Assembly: GCF_007994985.1 (NCBI RefSeq)
Contig: NZ_VOQF01000008.1
Span: forward strand, 1 to 64,000
Length of the DNA stretch: 64,000 nucleotides
Direction of reading: 5' to 3'
Source: Metabacillus litoralis
GTDB lineage: Bacteria > Bacillota > Bacilli > Bacillales > Bacillaceae
Shown piece by piece: positions 1-9,283 of the stretch. Under the pieces are notes generated by a model, which worked only from the letters and a program-made list of their open reading frames with translations, searched no databases and had not been told where the DNA came from. The translations under genes were made by a program, and so were the position numbers. Positions within the stretch are counted from its first letter, which is position 1. Every line of letters starts with the position of its first letter.

Positions 1-81
1 GAACTCATTTTACCCAAGTTGCCTAAAGAAATAACCGTGTCTAACTTTAAGGGGTCACTTCATAGTGAGCTTTATGCGTAA
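1..81 (+). CDS. Possible 3' end of a truncated gene
   Basis: The plus-strand frame starting at base 1 is open for 26 codons and stops at TAA 79-81. It ends just before the end of the convergent crtM gene, as expected for the tail of a convergent neighbour. The peptide ends in HSELYA. I do not recognise it, and 26 codons is too short to be sure it is coding. The sequence left of the window would decide. Confidence 0.3.
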   Translation, partial: ELILPKLPKEITVSNFKGSLHSELYA

Positions 82-88
82 GGTTTTT

Positions 89-934
89 TCATCCTGATAT
101 CTTTGAAAGAATAATCGTTTTTTCTTCATTACTAACGTATTGCTTTTCATTAAATACTTTATATTGTTTCTTCCTAATCTTCGTTAATATTTCTCCATAC
201 AATAAAGCTGAAGCCTTAACAGGAGTGCGTGATGATAATGGATATTCATTCATTGTCTCGAGAGCTTTTTGATAGTATAGCTCAGCTTCATTCGCAAGAT
301 GTTCCCACATCTTAACGAATGATGAATTAACTAGGCCACTTCGCAGATCTTCTTCACTATATTGATAATAATCCATTAATTCCTTCGGTAAATAAATTCG
401 ATTTCGTCCTAAATCATCACCAATATCGCGTAAAATATTTGTTAATTGCATTCCAAGTCCAAGTGAAATAGCACCTTCACGTAGAGCTTCAATTTTTTGT
501 GGTGCCAATATAGGTAAAAGCATTAATCCAACTGAGCTTGCCACATGATAGGAATAAGTGAGAACTTCATCAGTTGTATTATAGCGTGTTTTCACAAGAT
601 CCATTCGCTGCCCAGTAATCATATCTAAAAATGCATCTTTTTGAAGATTATAATGGATAGACACATCATGCAATGCAAGCCACATAAAATGATATTCTCC
701 CTGTGGAATTGTACCGTTTAAAAATAAATGAAAATCTTCTTCAAAAAGTGCTAATTCCTTGTGAGGTGAAGAGTCTTCATCAACGATGTCATCAACAATT
801 CGGCAAAACGCATAAACAGCCCAAACCGCTTTCTTTTTCTTCTCTGGCAATAAGGAAAATGCCTTATAGAAAGTTTTAGAGTGATGTTTTATTACCTTTT
901 CACATTGCTTATAAGCATTTTCTATATCAACCAT
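89..934 (-). CDS. crtM: Squalene/phytoene synthase family protein, probable dehydrosqualene (4,4'-diapophytoene) synthase
   Basis: A 281-residue head-to-head isoprenyl synthase. The first Asp-rich motif DDIVD lies at residues 48-52 and the second, RDIGDD, at 169-174, so both Mg-diphosphate binding sites are intact. The family condenses two farnesyl (C30) or geranylgeranyl (C40) diphosphates. C30 is inferred from the two CrtN-type genes immediately upstream. The ATG has an AGGAGG ribosome binding site about 7 bases upstream, inside the preceding gene, which it overlaps by 13 bases, implying translational coupling. B. subtilis carries yisP, a member of the same family reported to act as a farnesyl diphosphate phosphatase, at the matching place near asnO. 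This is therefore the yisP-position gene, but in a carotenoid operon. Confidence 0.88.
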   Translation of the reverse strand: MVDIENAYKQCEKVIKHHSKTFYKAFSLLPEKKKKAVWAVYAFCRIVDDIVDEDSSPHKELALFEEDFHLFLNGTIPQGEYHFMWLALHDVSIHYNLQKDAFLDMITGQRMDLVKTRYNTTDEVLTYSYHVASSVGLMLLPILAPQKIEALREGAISLGLGMQLTNILRDIGDDLGRNRIYLPKELMDYYQYSEEDLRSGLVNSSFVKMWEHLANEAELYYQKALETMNEYPLSSRTPVKASALLYGEILTKIRKKQYKVFNEKQYVSNEEKTIILSKISG

Positions 935-2388
935 TTTTCCGCCTCCTGTTTATGATCATTTTGTACAGCATCAACCATTATTTTTGCTCCTTGCATGACA
1001 ATTGGAATTCCACCGCCGGGATGAACAGATGCACCTACTGCATATACATTTTTGTAAGAAGATGGTTTAGCTTGAGGACGAAAAACACCTGATTGAAATA
1101 ATATTGGTGCAATTCCAAAACTACCGCCTTGAAATAGTCCCTCTTTTTCAGCAATATTTGGGTTTTTAACCTTTTTCCAAACTATATGATTTCTTAAATT
1201 CGGATAGCCTCTTTCTTCTAACTCATCAATAATTCTCTCAATAAAGTCCTCTTGATTTGACCAGTTAATATGAGTACCCGATGGTACTGGGACGAGCGTA
1301 TATAATACTCCTTTTCCCTCCGGAGCAAGACTTGAATCAATAACAGATGGATGGAATGAGTAAAATGATGGATCTGTTGGCACCACTTTTTTCTCAAAAA
1401 CTTCCTTCATGTGCTTTGAAAAATCACCACTCATGAAAAATTGATGAACAGGAGTATTTTCATAGACTTTATCTAATCCAAAATAAAGCAATACACAGCT
1501 TGATGAAGGTGTATATTTATCTTCTGGTGGTTTCTTTGTATCTAGTAATTTAGACATAACAGGAAAATCCCCATTTAGAATAATCTGGTCGGCACTTACA
1601 TACTCGTCATTTACATAAAGGCCTGTTGCTTTGTCACCTTCAGTAGAAAGTGATGTTACTTTTGAATTTAACTGTACCTTAATACCTCTTCTATCAAGCT
1701 CTTTCTTTAACACATCAACTAAGTGAGCATATCCACCTTTTAGATAATAGATTCCATGTTTATGCTCACTATATGAAATCAGAGAATATAAAGCAGGTGA
1801 CTCATAGGGATTACCACCTATATAAAGAGATTGCAGTGAGTATGCTAAGCGCATATTTTCTTCTTGAAAATATGTTTTTAATGATTGATAGACTGTCCGA
1901 TATGCCTTAAGTTTTACTAATGTTTTAATATTTTTCTTAGTCCAAAAATCTTTTTTACTAGAAAAGGACCTTTTAATAAATGATGACATTCCCTGCTCAA
2001 AACGGATATCCATATCACTCATAAACTTAATAAACCCTTGCTTTTCATTAGGATAAATTCGCTCTAGCTCATTAAGCTGTTTCGAGCGATCAGTGTATTT
2101 TTCATATGTTGATCCATCTTTGAAATGGATTGAATATAAGGGATCAATTTGTATGAGCTCATACTTCTCAGGCGGTACACCTGCTTCTTCTAAAATACTT
2201 GTAAGCATGTGTGGTAATAGCACAATTGTTGGACCTTCATCAATTTTAAAACCATCTTGTTCTACATAAGAAAGTCGCCCACCTAATCGATCTCGTTGTT
2301 CTAATATTGTAACATCATAACCCTTTTTATTTAAAAGGAGAGCTGACACTAATCCACCAATACCTCCGCCCACAACAACTGATCTCAT
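922..2388 (-). CDS. CrtN/CrtP-type carotenoid desaturase or oxygenase (second of two paralogues)
   Basis: A 488-residue FAD-dependent amine-oxidase-fold enzyme. The N-terminal Rossmann dinucleotide motif is GGGIGGL (residues 7-13), followed by the acidic ribose-binding residue in ILEQRDRLGGR. The C-terminal FAD motif is GASVHPGGGIPIV. Members of this group desaturate 4,4'-diapophytoene (CrtN) or oxidise the terminal methyl of diapolycopene (CrtP/CrtNb). The start codon overlaps the stop of the preceding gene (ATGA), and a GAGGG sequence lies about 7 bases upstream. Its C-terminal part resembles S. aureus CrtN, so which paralogue desaturates and which oxygenates cannot be settled from sequence reading alone. 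Confidence 0.85.
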   Translation of the reverse strand: MRSVVVGGGIGGLVSALLLNKKGYDVTILEQRDRLGGRLSYVEQDGFKIDEGPTIVLLPHMLTSILEEAGVPPEKYELIQIDPLYSIHFKDGSTYEKYTDRSKQLNELERIYPNEKQGFIKFMSDMDIRFEQGMSSFIKRSFSSKKDFWTKKNIKTLVKLKAYRTVYQSLKTYFQEENMRLAYSLQSLYIGGNPYESPALYSLISYSEHKHGIYYLKGGYAHLVDVLKKELDRRGIKVQLNSKVTSLSTEGDKATGLYVNDEYVSADQIILNGDFPVMSKLLDTKKPPEDKYTPSSSCVLLYFGLDKVYENTPVHQFFMSGDFSKHMKEVFEKKVVPTDPSFYSFHPSVIDSSLAPEGKGVLYTLVPVPSGTHINWSNQEDFIERIIDELEERGYPNLRNHIVWKKVKNPNIAEKEGLFQGGSFGIAPILFQSGVFRPQAKPSSYKNVYAVGASVHPGGGIPIVMQGAKIMVDAVQNDHKQEAEKWLI

Positions 2389-3911
2389 TTCGCATCCCTC
2401 AAATCCACGTGCATATTCACATGCTTTATATTATTATGATTTGCTTGTTTTTCAATTGCATTTGTTGTGATTCGTGCTGATTCTAATATCGTAGGAAGAC
2501 CACTACCTGGATGTGTTCCGCCACCAACTAACCAACAGCGTTTTAGTTCTTCAAATTCATTATGTGGCCTTAGCACCATCATTTGTGTTAGCTGATGACC
2601 CAGGTTAAATGTAGCTCCTTCATAAACAAAAATATCTTCTTCCCAATTTCTTGGTGTAATTATTTTCTCTACTTTAATATGACTCTCAATATCTTTAAAC
2701 TCAGTTTTTTCTTGAATTGTTTTTAACACTAATTCTCTAAAACTGTCCTTATGCGCTTCCCAATCTATCTGACTTAAATTGCTAGGAACAGGAGCTAAAA
2801 TATATAAAGCTGAATGACCTTTTGGTGCTAGAGTTGGATCTGTTACACTGGCATTTTGAATATATACAGATGGATCTTTTGGCATCGTAAATGTTTTTGT
2901 TATTTCATCAACATTCTTTTTGTAGTCTTCTGCAAACACTATTGTGTGATGTGGTAGATCATATTGTTTATCTAAACCCAAATAAATCATAAAAGTGGAA
3001 CATGAATATTTTTTCTTCTTTAGCTTTTTTTTAGAGTATTTTCTTAATACACCATCATCAACAAGATTTGTCATAACATGTGCAAAATCGCCATTAATAA
3101 TTACCTCATCAGCTTCAATTTTTTCACCATTTTCAAGCTCGACACCAGTAACTGTTTTACCTTCAAGTAATAGCTTTTTCACACCTTTACTTAAATGAAT
3201 TTTTCCTCCAAGTTCTTCAAATGCTTTTGCCATTGCTTTAGATAGCTGATTCACTCCACCTTTAGGATGATAAATTCCATATTCATGCTCCATATAAGAG
3301 AGGATTGAAAATGCTCCTGGACATTCCCATGGTGACATTCCCAAGTATTTCGATTGAAATGTAAAAGCAAGCTTCATTCTTTCATCTTTAAAATATTTCG
3401 ATAACACTTCATACAAACTTTTCGAAATTGTTAATTGAGGTAATGCCTTAATAACTCTCCATCTTAAATAATCATAAAAATGATCCATTTTACTTTGTAA
3501 TATAGGAGTTAGGGCGTTCATTTTCTTTCTCGTATCATCCATAAACCGTTTATAGCCATCACCCTCACCTGGAGCTATACGATTTAATCTTTGTATCATC
3601 TCACGTTCATTTCTTGTCATATTAATGGTGGCATCATCAAATATCAGTTGGTACATCTCTTCAAGTTCAATAAGATCTACATAATCATGCAATTTCTTAC
3701 CTGTAGATTGGAAAATTTCTTCAGCGATATGAACCATACTTAAAAAAGTAGGACCCATATCAAATGTATAGCCCTGTTCTTCAATAGAAGCGTTGCGGCC
3801 ACCTATGTATGATTGTTTTTCAAAAAGATCTACATCGTAACCTTTACTAGCTAACATCATCGCAGCTGCTAACCCTCCAGGTCCAGCTCCAATCACAACC
3901 ATTTTTTTCAT
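2385..3911 (-). CDS. CrtN-type carotenoid desaturase (first of two paralogues)
   Basis: A 508-residue FAD-dependent phytoene-desaturase-family protein and the first gene of the crt operon. The FAD-binding Rossmann motif GAGPGGLAAA lies near residue 8, followed by LFEKQSYIGGR and the family's FDMGPT block. The C-terminal motif is GGGTHPGSGLPTI. The central YSCSTFMIYLGLDK block resembles S. aureus CrtN, while the C-terminal region is closer to general CrtI-type desaturases. ATG is preceded by GGAGG at a 9-base distance. Expected role: stepwise desaturation of 4,4'-diapophytoene to a coloured C30 carotenoid at the membrane. Pigment-finishing genes (aldehyde dehydrogenase, glycosyl- or acyltransferase) are not in the window. 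Confidence 0.85.
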   Translation of the reverse strand: MKKMVVIGAGPGGLAAAMMLASKGYDVDLFEKQSYIGGRNASIEEQGYTFDMGPTFLSMVHIAEEIFQSTGKKLHDYVDLIELEEMYQLIFDDATINMTRNEREMIQRLNRIAPGEGDGYKRFMDDTRKKMNALTPILQSKMDHFYDYLRWRVIKALPQLTISKSLYEVLSKYFKDERMKLAFTFQSKYLGMSPWECPGAFSILSYMEHEYGIYHPKGGVNQLSKAMAKAFEELGGKIHLSKGVKKLLLEGKTVTGVELENGEKIEADEVIINGDFAHVMTNLVDDGVLRKYSKKKLKKKKYSCSTFMIYLGLDKQYDLPHHTIVFAEDYKKNVDEITKTFTMPKDPSVYIQNASVTDPTLAPKGHSALYILAPVPSNLSQIDWEAHKDSFRELVLKTIQEKTEFKDIESHIKVEKIITPRNWEEDIFVYEGATFNLGHQLTQMMVLRPHNEFEELKRCWLVGGGTHPGSGLPTILESARITTNAIEKQANHNNIKHVNMHVDLRDAK

Positions 3912-3951
3912 GATGAATGCCCTCCATTAAGTGTACATATATTATACAAAC

Positions 3952-3980
3952 ATTATACACAGTTACTATACAAAACTCAA
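3952..3980 (-). promoter_or_regulatory. Sigma-A-type promoter of the crt operon
   Basis: On the minus strand, TTGAGT (3980-3975) is separated by 17 bases from TATAAT (3957-3952), about 40 bases upstream of the first crt start codon. A second TATAAT-like hexamer lies a few bases further downstream. Predicted by eye only. Confidence 0.5.
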
Positions 3981-4114
3981 ACATTAATAACCTGTTAATC
4001 TGCTAACCACTATTATCAATAATTTCACTTATGTCCTTATATGTAAGAAGTACAAGTTTTATGAATTCTTTAAGCCTGTATTTTAGATAATTCCCTCCAG
4101 TTCTTATGAAAGCA

Positions 4115-4148
4115 AAAAGAACCGCTCCTTTAAAGAGCAGTTCTTTTT
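4115..4148 (-). terminator. Rho-independent terminator of asnO
   Basis: A GAACTGCTC/GAGCGGTTC stem with one mismatch pair and a TTTAAAG loop is followed on the minus strand by TTTTTGCTTT. It lies just downstream of the asnO stop. Confidence 0.7.
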
Positions 4149-4158
4149 ATGATCTATT

Positions 4159-6009
4159 TTATCTTTCATCTAAATTAATAGAATAACTATCAAACCATAC
4201 ATGAATTTGTGCAAGATGAGCAAGTAACTGTGGTCCTGACATTAATTGGCCAAACCATGGTACTTGAAAAGCTTTACCTTCTGACTGGATAATGTCGTTT
4301 AACTTTTGTTCATTTAATAATACATGCAAAATAGAATCCTTTTTATTCACAAGTGATTGTAGCCATTCTTTTACTAGTCTTGTATACTCAGGATTATGTG
4401 TTTTAGGATACGGACTCTTCTTACGGTATAATACTTCGTCTGGTAATATACCTTCTAAGGCTTTTCTTAAGATTCCTTTTTCACGGTTTCCATGCATCTT
4501 CATATCCCATGGAATATTCCAAGCATATTCTACAAGACGATGATCAGCAAATGGTACACGAACCTCAAGACTTGCTCCCATACTCATTCGATCTTTTCGA
4601 TCAAGTAAATTAGTCATAAACCAATGCATATTTAAATAGAAAAGTTGACGTCTTTGCGTTTCTAATTTTGATTCACCTTCTAGAATTGGTGTCTCATTGA
4701 CTGTGTCTTGATAACGAGCTTGCACATATTCATTTAGCTTTAATTTATCTTGCCATTCAGGTTTTAACAAGCTATTTCTTTCATCCGTTGATCGCATCCA
4801 CGGAAATGCTTTGTTTGCAAGATCCTCTGGTCGATGGAACCATGGGTATCCTCCAAATATTTCATCAGCACACTCACCTGATAAACCAACAACAAACTCC
4901 TTTTTAATTTCTCTGCAAAACCACAGAAGAGAAGAATCAACATCTGCCATCCCTGGTAAATCTCGAACAGACGTTGCCTCAATTAAGTGATCAACAAGTT
5001 CTTGTTGCTTTATTACGCTACTATGATGAACAGTGTTAAATGTATCACTCATTTTTTTGATCCATGGACCATCAGAATTTGGTTGAAATTCATTCGCCTT
5101 AAAGAATTGCTCATTATCCTCATAATCTATTGAATAGGTATGAAGTCTTCCTTTACCCTCATTTTTATAATGCTCAGCAGCAATTGCAGTTATTGCACTT
5201 GAATCAACACCACCAGAAAGGAATGTACATAACGGAACATCTGATACTAGTTGACGCTTTACTGCATCCGTAAATAAATAACGAACCTTTTCTGCTGTTT
5301 CATCAACATTTTCTTCATGAGGCTTACTCTCTACATCCCAATATCTCCACTTCTTCAGTCCATCCTTTGTATAAATTAAAGCATGTGCTGGACGCAGTTC
5401 ATCAATTCCTTTAAACACGCCAACTCCAGGAGTTCGTGAAGGACCTACACCGAAGATTTCTGATAATCCATTTTTATCGATCACAGCCGAAACTGAAGGA
5501 TGCGCTAAAATTGCCTTTAACTCTGAACCAAAGATTAATGATCCATTTTCTTCTTTATAAAATAATGGTTTCACTCCTAAACGGTCTCTTCCAATAAACA
5601 ATTTCTCTTTGGTTGAATCCCAGACAGCAAATGCAAAAATACCATTCAAGTGATGAACACATTCCTCTTCCCATTCAATATAAGCTTGTAATAAAACCTC
5701 AGTATCAGAATGACCTTTAAATGTATATCCACGTGAAAGCAGCTCTTTACGAATATCTTCTGTATTATAAAGCTCTCCATTGTAGCAAATAGTATAAGTA
5801 TGACCTTCCTTTGAGCGAGTCATAGGCTGAACTCCACCAGAAGGATCTACAACTACTAGGCGTTTATGCCCAAACAATACATGATTCTCTCCCCAAATGT
5901 TTGTATCGTCAGGACCTCTTTTTGCTAAAGTTTCTGCCATTTTTTTGATTGTACTTTGTTCTTTGCTTAAATTTCCTTTAAAATTAATCCAACCTGTAAT
6001 TCCACACAT
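4159..6009 (-). CDS. asnO: Asparagine synthetase, glutamine-hydrolysing
   Basis: A 616-residue enzyme making asparagine from aspartate, glutamine and ATP. It begins MCGITGW, so Cys2 is the class II glutaminase nucleophile. The N-terminal glutaminase domain covers about 1-210. The synthetase domain carries the PP-loop FLSGGVDSS near residue 265. Length and neighbours (yisN-like gene divergent, crtM/yisP-type gene downstream) match B. subtilis asnO, whose product is linked to sporulation, rather than asnB or asnH. A GGGAG sequence lies about 12 bases before ATG. It is a single-gene unit with its own terminator. Confidence 0.93.
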   Translation of the reverse strand: MCGITGWINFKGNLSKEQSTIKKMAETLAKRGPDDTNIWGENHVLFGHKRLVVVDPSGGVQPMTRSKEGHTYTICYNGELYNTEDIRKELLSRGYTFKGHSDTEVLLQAYIEWEEECVHHLNGIFAFAVWDSTKEKLFIGRDRLGVKPLFYKEENGSLIFGSELKAILAHPSVSAVIDKNGLSEIFGVGPSRTPGVGVFKGIDELRPAHALIYTKDGLKKWRYWDVESKPHEENVDETAEKVRYLFTDAVKRQLVSDVPLCTFLSGGVDSSAITAIAAEHYKNEGKGRLHTYSIDYEDNEQFFKANEFQPNSDGPWIKKMSDTFNTVHHSSVIKQQELVDHLIEATSVRDLPGMADVDSSLLWFCREIKKEFVVGLSGECADEIFGGYPWFHRPEDLANKAFPWMRSTDERNSLLKPEWQDKLKLNEYVQARYQDTVNETPILEGESKLETQRRQLFYLNMHWFMTNLLDRKDRMSMGASLEVRVPFADHRLVEYAWNIPWDMKMHGNREKGILRKALEGILPDEVLYRKKSPYPKTHNPEYTRLVKEWLQSLVNKKDSILHVLLNEQKLNDIIQSEGKAFQVPWFGQLMSGPQLLAHLAQIHVWFDSYSINLDER

Positions 6010-6218
6010 TTAAGCATCATCTCCCTAGCATAAATTTCCTTCTATACTTACCTATCCGCCTATGTCCTTTAACAGATGTAGGTATCTTATGCCCACTTTC
6101 ACTCAATGTTGAATTGTCCAATATCATTTTTAATGCATATTTTTCTGTTGTTTTGTCTAAAACGGATGATAGCGCATTTTTTTACACATATTTTCACTTT
6201 CAACTGGAGGGTAATTGC

Positions 6219-6779
6219 ATGAGTCCATATAAACGAACAGATCTATTATTAAATCAAGAACGTTCGTACTTAACTGGACTGATTGAAGTAACGAACAATC
6301 AGTACGTCATTTATGATGATATGAGTGATGAGCTTCATTTATTAGAAGAAATTAAGGAGCCACATTTAGAAATACTTAGTCCGATTGGTTGGAAATCTTG
6401 TAAATGGTTAGGTTTAGGTAAGGTAAAAACGGAGGCAGGGGTTTTCTCAATAAGCTGTGGAGACACTGTTCGTATACAAAAAAGTCTTCCGTTTGCATTA
6501 GATGAAATGCTTAAGGAGCTTCAAGATGAAACATTTATAAAACTACTAAAACACCTTAATTCAAAAGGGTTTTCACCCTTCGACTGTATCTATTCTTACA
6601 ACCAGTTATTATTTTTAGATAATCAAGTACATAAAAAAGGTGTATCTTTTTATCAATTTGATAATGAAGAAGAAATTTGTGCCATTCAGCACCATTTTAA
6701 AAGAGGTGTTCATTCTTCCGATCGCTTTGAAATCACCACAAGCTTAGGCAAAAGAAGTATAATTAGTGGATTATTTTGA
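6219..6779 (+). CDS. yisN: YisN-like protein of unknown function (DUF2777-type)
   Basis: A 186-residue protein starting MSPYKRTDLL. The frame is open upstream to 6114, but the ATG at 6219 is preceded by GGAGG at 6206-6210 and is the likely start. No signal peptide, membrane span or catalytic motif is visible. It is acidic, with a repeated aromatic/leucine pattern. The assignment rests on its position divergent from asnO, as in B. subtilis, plus my recollection that YisN belongs to DUF2777. A profile search would confirm. Function unknown. Confidence 0.65.
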   Translation: MSPYKRTDLLLNQERSYLTGLIEVTNNQYVIYDDMSDELHLLEEIKEPHLEILSPIGWKSCKWLGLGKVKTEAGVFSISCGDTVRIQKSLPFALDEMLKELQDETFIKLLKHLNSKGFSPFDCIYSYNQLLFLDNQVHKKGVSFYQFDNEEEICAIQHHFKRGVHSSDRFEITTSLGKRSIISGLF

Positions 6780-6781
6780 TT

Positions 6782-6842
6782 TAGCCATGAACGTTTCTGG
6801 CTAACATTTTAAACTTTCTGCTTCCTTAAATTCATGGCTATT
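6782..6842. repeat. Inverted repeat downstream of yisN-like gene
   Basis: TAGCCATGAA (6783-) and TTCATGGCTA (ending about 6839) form a perfect 10-bp inverted repeat separated by roughly 37 bases. A second TGGCTA lies between them. It may act as a weak terminator for the yisN-like gene, but there is no clean T-run. Confidence 0.4.
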
Positions 6843-6860
6843 TACCAAGTGTGCTGCATC

Positions 6861-6985
6861 GTTGAATTCCGCTTCAGTTGCTCGCTTTCCGTGGGGCGTG
6901 AGGTGAGCCTCCTCGGCGCAAACGCCTGTGGGGTCTCACCTTCCCGCTGCTCCCACAGGAGTCTCGCACTTCCGCTCCATTCAAC
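6861..6985. repeat. Dispersed repeat with GC-rich core (copy A)
   Basis: A 125-bp element bounded by GTTGAAT and ATTCAAC. Inside is the GC-rich block GCCTCCTCGGCGCAA followed by CGCCTGTGGGGTCTC, then CCCACAGGAGTC and CTTCCGCTCCATTC. The same block recurs at 15.6, 34.5 and 43.7 kb, in both orientations. The rest of 6986-7299 is AT-rich and holds nothing I can identify. Confidence 0.85.
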
Positions 6986-7299
6986 CTAAAGTAGTTTCCT
7001 TTCAAAATATCTTTAAATCAACACGATACACGATATTCTAAAGGAGAATTATATGATCTTTTAATCACCTTTCTTGGCCCTTAAAGTTGAATCTTATCTT
7101 AATGATTATTGTATTTAACATAATTATTTGGAAGAAACTCTATTTTTATCTAATAAAAAGTACTTTATCAGAAGAAGATATCATAATGCTTAGCAGCATG
7201 GTGATTCATTAAAGTTACTTATCAACAATTTACTGTCCAAATAAAAAAATGCCTTCTCTAAATAGCTAGAGCAGGCATTATTGTTAACTAGCAATATCT

Positions 7300-7656
7300 T
7301 TAGAAATGGAAAATCCCTAATGGAAGTCTCATTCCTAATAGGATTGTTAGTACAAGAACGACAACAAATTGAATCCAATAAATTCTTGTTGGCTTCCCTT
7401 TTTTCGATTTGACTAAGACCATTTCCATAGTAGCAATTGTCCATATTCCTAAAATAATTTTAGCAATATACTCACCATCCAATGAATAGACACCTAAAAC
7501 GATAACAATTCCCGTAATAAGGATCAATACATAGAATAATCGTAAAACCATGTGGATAATTTTAAATGGCTTTTCTTTCCCAGACTTAAAGAATGAGAAT
7601 GCTACAAAGAACAGTATAATTCCTAGTACCCATGTAGTAATATGTGCATGTATCAA
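7300..7656 (-). CDS. yisL: YisL, UPF0344 family small membrane protein
   Basis: A 118-residue protein with four predicted membrane segments. The start is TTG at 7656, read as LIHAHITTW, preceded by AGGAGG at 7670-7665 with an 8-base spacer. The frame is open further upstream to an ATG at 7686, but only the TTG start has a good ribosome binding site. It gives the 118-residue length and the HITTWVL opening typical of B. subtilis YisL. The fingerprint HMVLRLFYVLILITG is conserved in the family. Function unknown. Confidence 0.88.
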   Translation of the reverse strand: MIHAHITTWVLGIILFFVAFSFFKSGKEKPFKIIHMVLRLFYVLILITGIVIVLGVYSLDGEYIAKIILGIWTIATMEMVLVKSKKGKPTRIYWIQFVVVLVLTILLGMRLPLGIFHF

Positions 7657-7885
7657 ATTTTCTTCCTCCTTCATTCTCTTAACCAACCCTATTTTAGCAT
7701 GATTTTATAATAAATTTAAAGAAAGTGTAATAAAATGCTTTGTTGTTGTGTCTATTTTGTTGAAGTTTCAATAAGATTAGCTACCCTTCATTTAAAAAAG
7801 GAATACTCAGACTAAAAGCACTAGTATTATAACAATGGATACAACATTCCTAAATAGACTATTTAAAGCGCATTTTTGGTTGATA

Positions 7886-9244
7886 TCACTTCTCGTAATT
7901 CATTTTCCATAAAGATACGAAAAGAAAAACAAAACCAAATCCAAACAAAACGAGACCATCAAGTATGACATCCTTAAATCCTAAACCTCTTACTAAAATA
8001 TCCTGATACCCCGTTAATGCCCATGCATGAGGTGTGATTAATGCGATATTCTGCATAATATCAGGCATGATAAATAAAGGAACCATTGTCCCACCTAATG
8101 CTGCTAGGGTTAGAGCAAGTAAGACGGACCAACCAGATATTTGAGAATCTGTTTTAAATATCGCAGCAATTAACATTCCTAAGCAGGAGCTTGCCCATAC
8201 AAGAGCTAATGTTATCAAAATCAACCCTGAAAATGATGAACCTAGTGACATACCAAACACAAAGTGTCCAAACGCAAAAAGCACGACAACTTGAAGTATT
8301 CCAATAAAATAGTTTGGTATCATTTTCCCAATAAATAGTTGCCAATGATCTACAGGCGCTGATAAAACTCTTCTAAAAGTGCCATCATTTCTTTCATTTA
8401 AAAAAGATCGTCCAGCATACATAATAATGAAAAAAGCATACATAACTGTATAGCCTGGTACATTTTGTTGAAAAGCGTCTGGGCGTTCCACTACATCTCC
8501 TTCTGAAGCAGAGTATGTTCCAATTGTAACTTTTGGATCATTCAAAGAAAGCTTTGCAGTGTTAACTAACTCATCTTTTAAAAGAGTTAGATCAGGTTCT
8601 TCACCTTGCTGTGCATCTACTTCAATTGATACAGGTTCAAATTGATTGTTTGTAAGAGAGTTTAGTTGATTGGTAAGGTTAGCTATATATTTCTTATATC
8701 CATCTTCTACTTTACTAATTTCATTTGTTACATTTTCTTTAATGTTTGTTACTTGATTTTCAACCATTCGAGTGACAATGTATTCAACTTCAAAGGCTTG
8801 TGCAACACCTTCAATTGCTCTTCCTATAATAGAAGTCATATTTGCTTGAGCAGGATCTTCATAGGATATCAACTCAATTTTTTCTCCATCTTTAATTTTC
8901 TCTCCAAATTCTTTTGGAATAACTAAAGCAAATGGATACTCTCCATCACTAACCAATTTTCTAATTTGTTTTTCTGTAAAATCTTCCTCATTATTTTCTG
9001 TTTCAAGCTTGATGCCATCTGTATCTTTTAATAAATTGATAAACTTTATAGAATCCTTTGTTTGATCTTGATCAACAATTGGTAAAGCTATTGCTTCGTC
9101 ACCACCACCACCTTGAAAAACTGGCATTAAAGCAAAGCTCATAATTGTAATTAGCATTAAGGGTAGCATAAACAAAACAACAATTGCACCTGGATCCTTT
9201 AACATGATCCTTATATCTTTTTTAGCGATTGCCCACCATTGCAT
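7886..9244 (-). CDS. ABC-2 type transporter permease
   Basis: A 452-residue ABC-2 family exporter permease. One membrane anchor lies near residues 20-40, then a long extracytoplasmic domain of about 200 residues containing a GGGG stretch, then about five membrane segments in the C-terminal half. This is the layout of Pfam ABC2_membrane_3 exporters. ATG is preceded by AAAGGAG. It is encoded 39 bases downstream of its ATPase gene, so the two form one exporter. The substrate (lipid, antibiotic, peptide or Na+) cannot be told. B. subtilis relatives include drug and lipid exporters. No regulator gene is adjacent. Confidence 0.85.
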   Translation of the reverse strand: MQWWAIAKKDIRIMLKDPGAIVVLFMLPLMLITIMSFALMPVFQGGGGDEAIALPIVDQDQTKDSIKFINLLKDTDGIKLETENNEEDFTEKQIRKLVSDGEYPFALVIPKEFGEKIKDGEKIELISYEDPAQANMTSIIGRAIEGVAQAFEVEYIVTRMVENQVTNIKENVTNEISKVEDGYKKYIANLTNQLNSLTNNQFEPVSIEVDAQQGEEPDLTLLKDELVNTAKLSLNDPKVTIGTYSASEGDVVERPDAFQQNVPGYTVMYAFFIIMYAGRSFLNERNDGTFRRVLSAPVDHWQLFIGKMIPNYFIGILQVVVLFAFGHFVFGMSLGSSFSGLILITLALVWASSCLGMLIAAIFKTDSQISGWSVLLALTLAALGGTMVPLFIMPDIMQNIALITPHAWALTGYQDILVRGLGFKDVILDGLVLFGFGFVFLFVSLWKMNYEK

Positions 9245-9283
9245 AGTAGAAAAATCTCCTTTTTCTATAATTTAACTAAGTTA

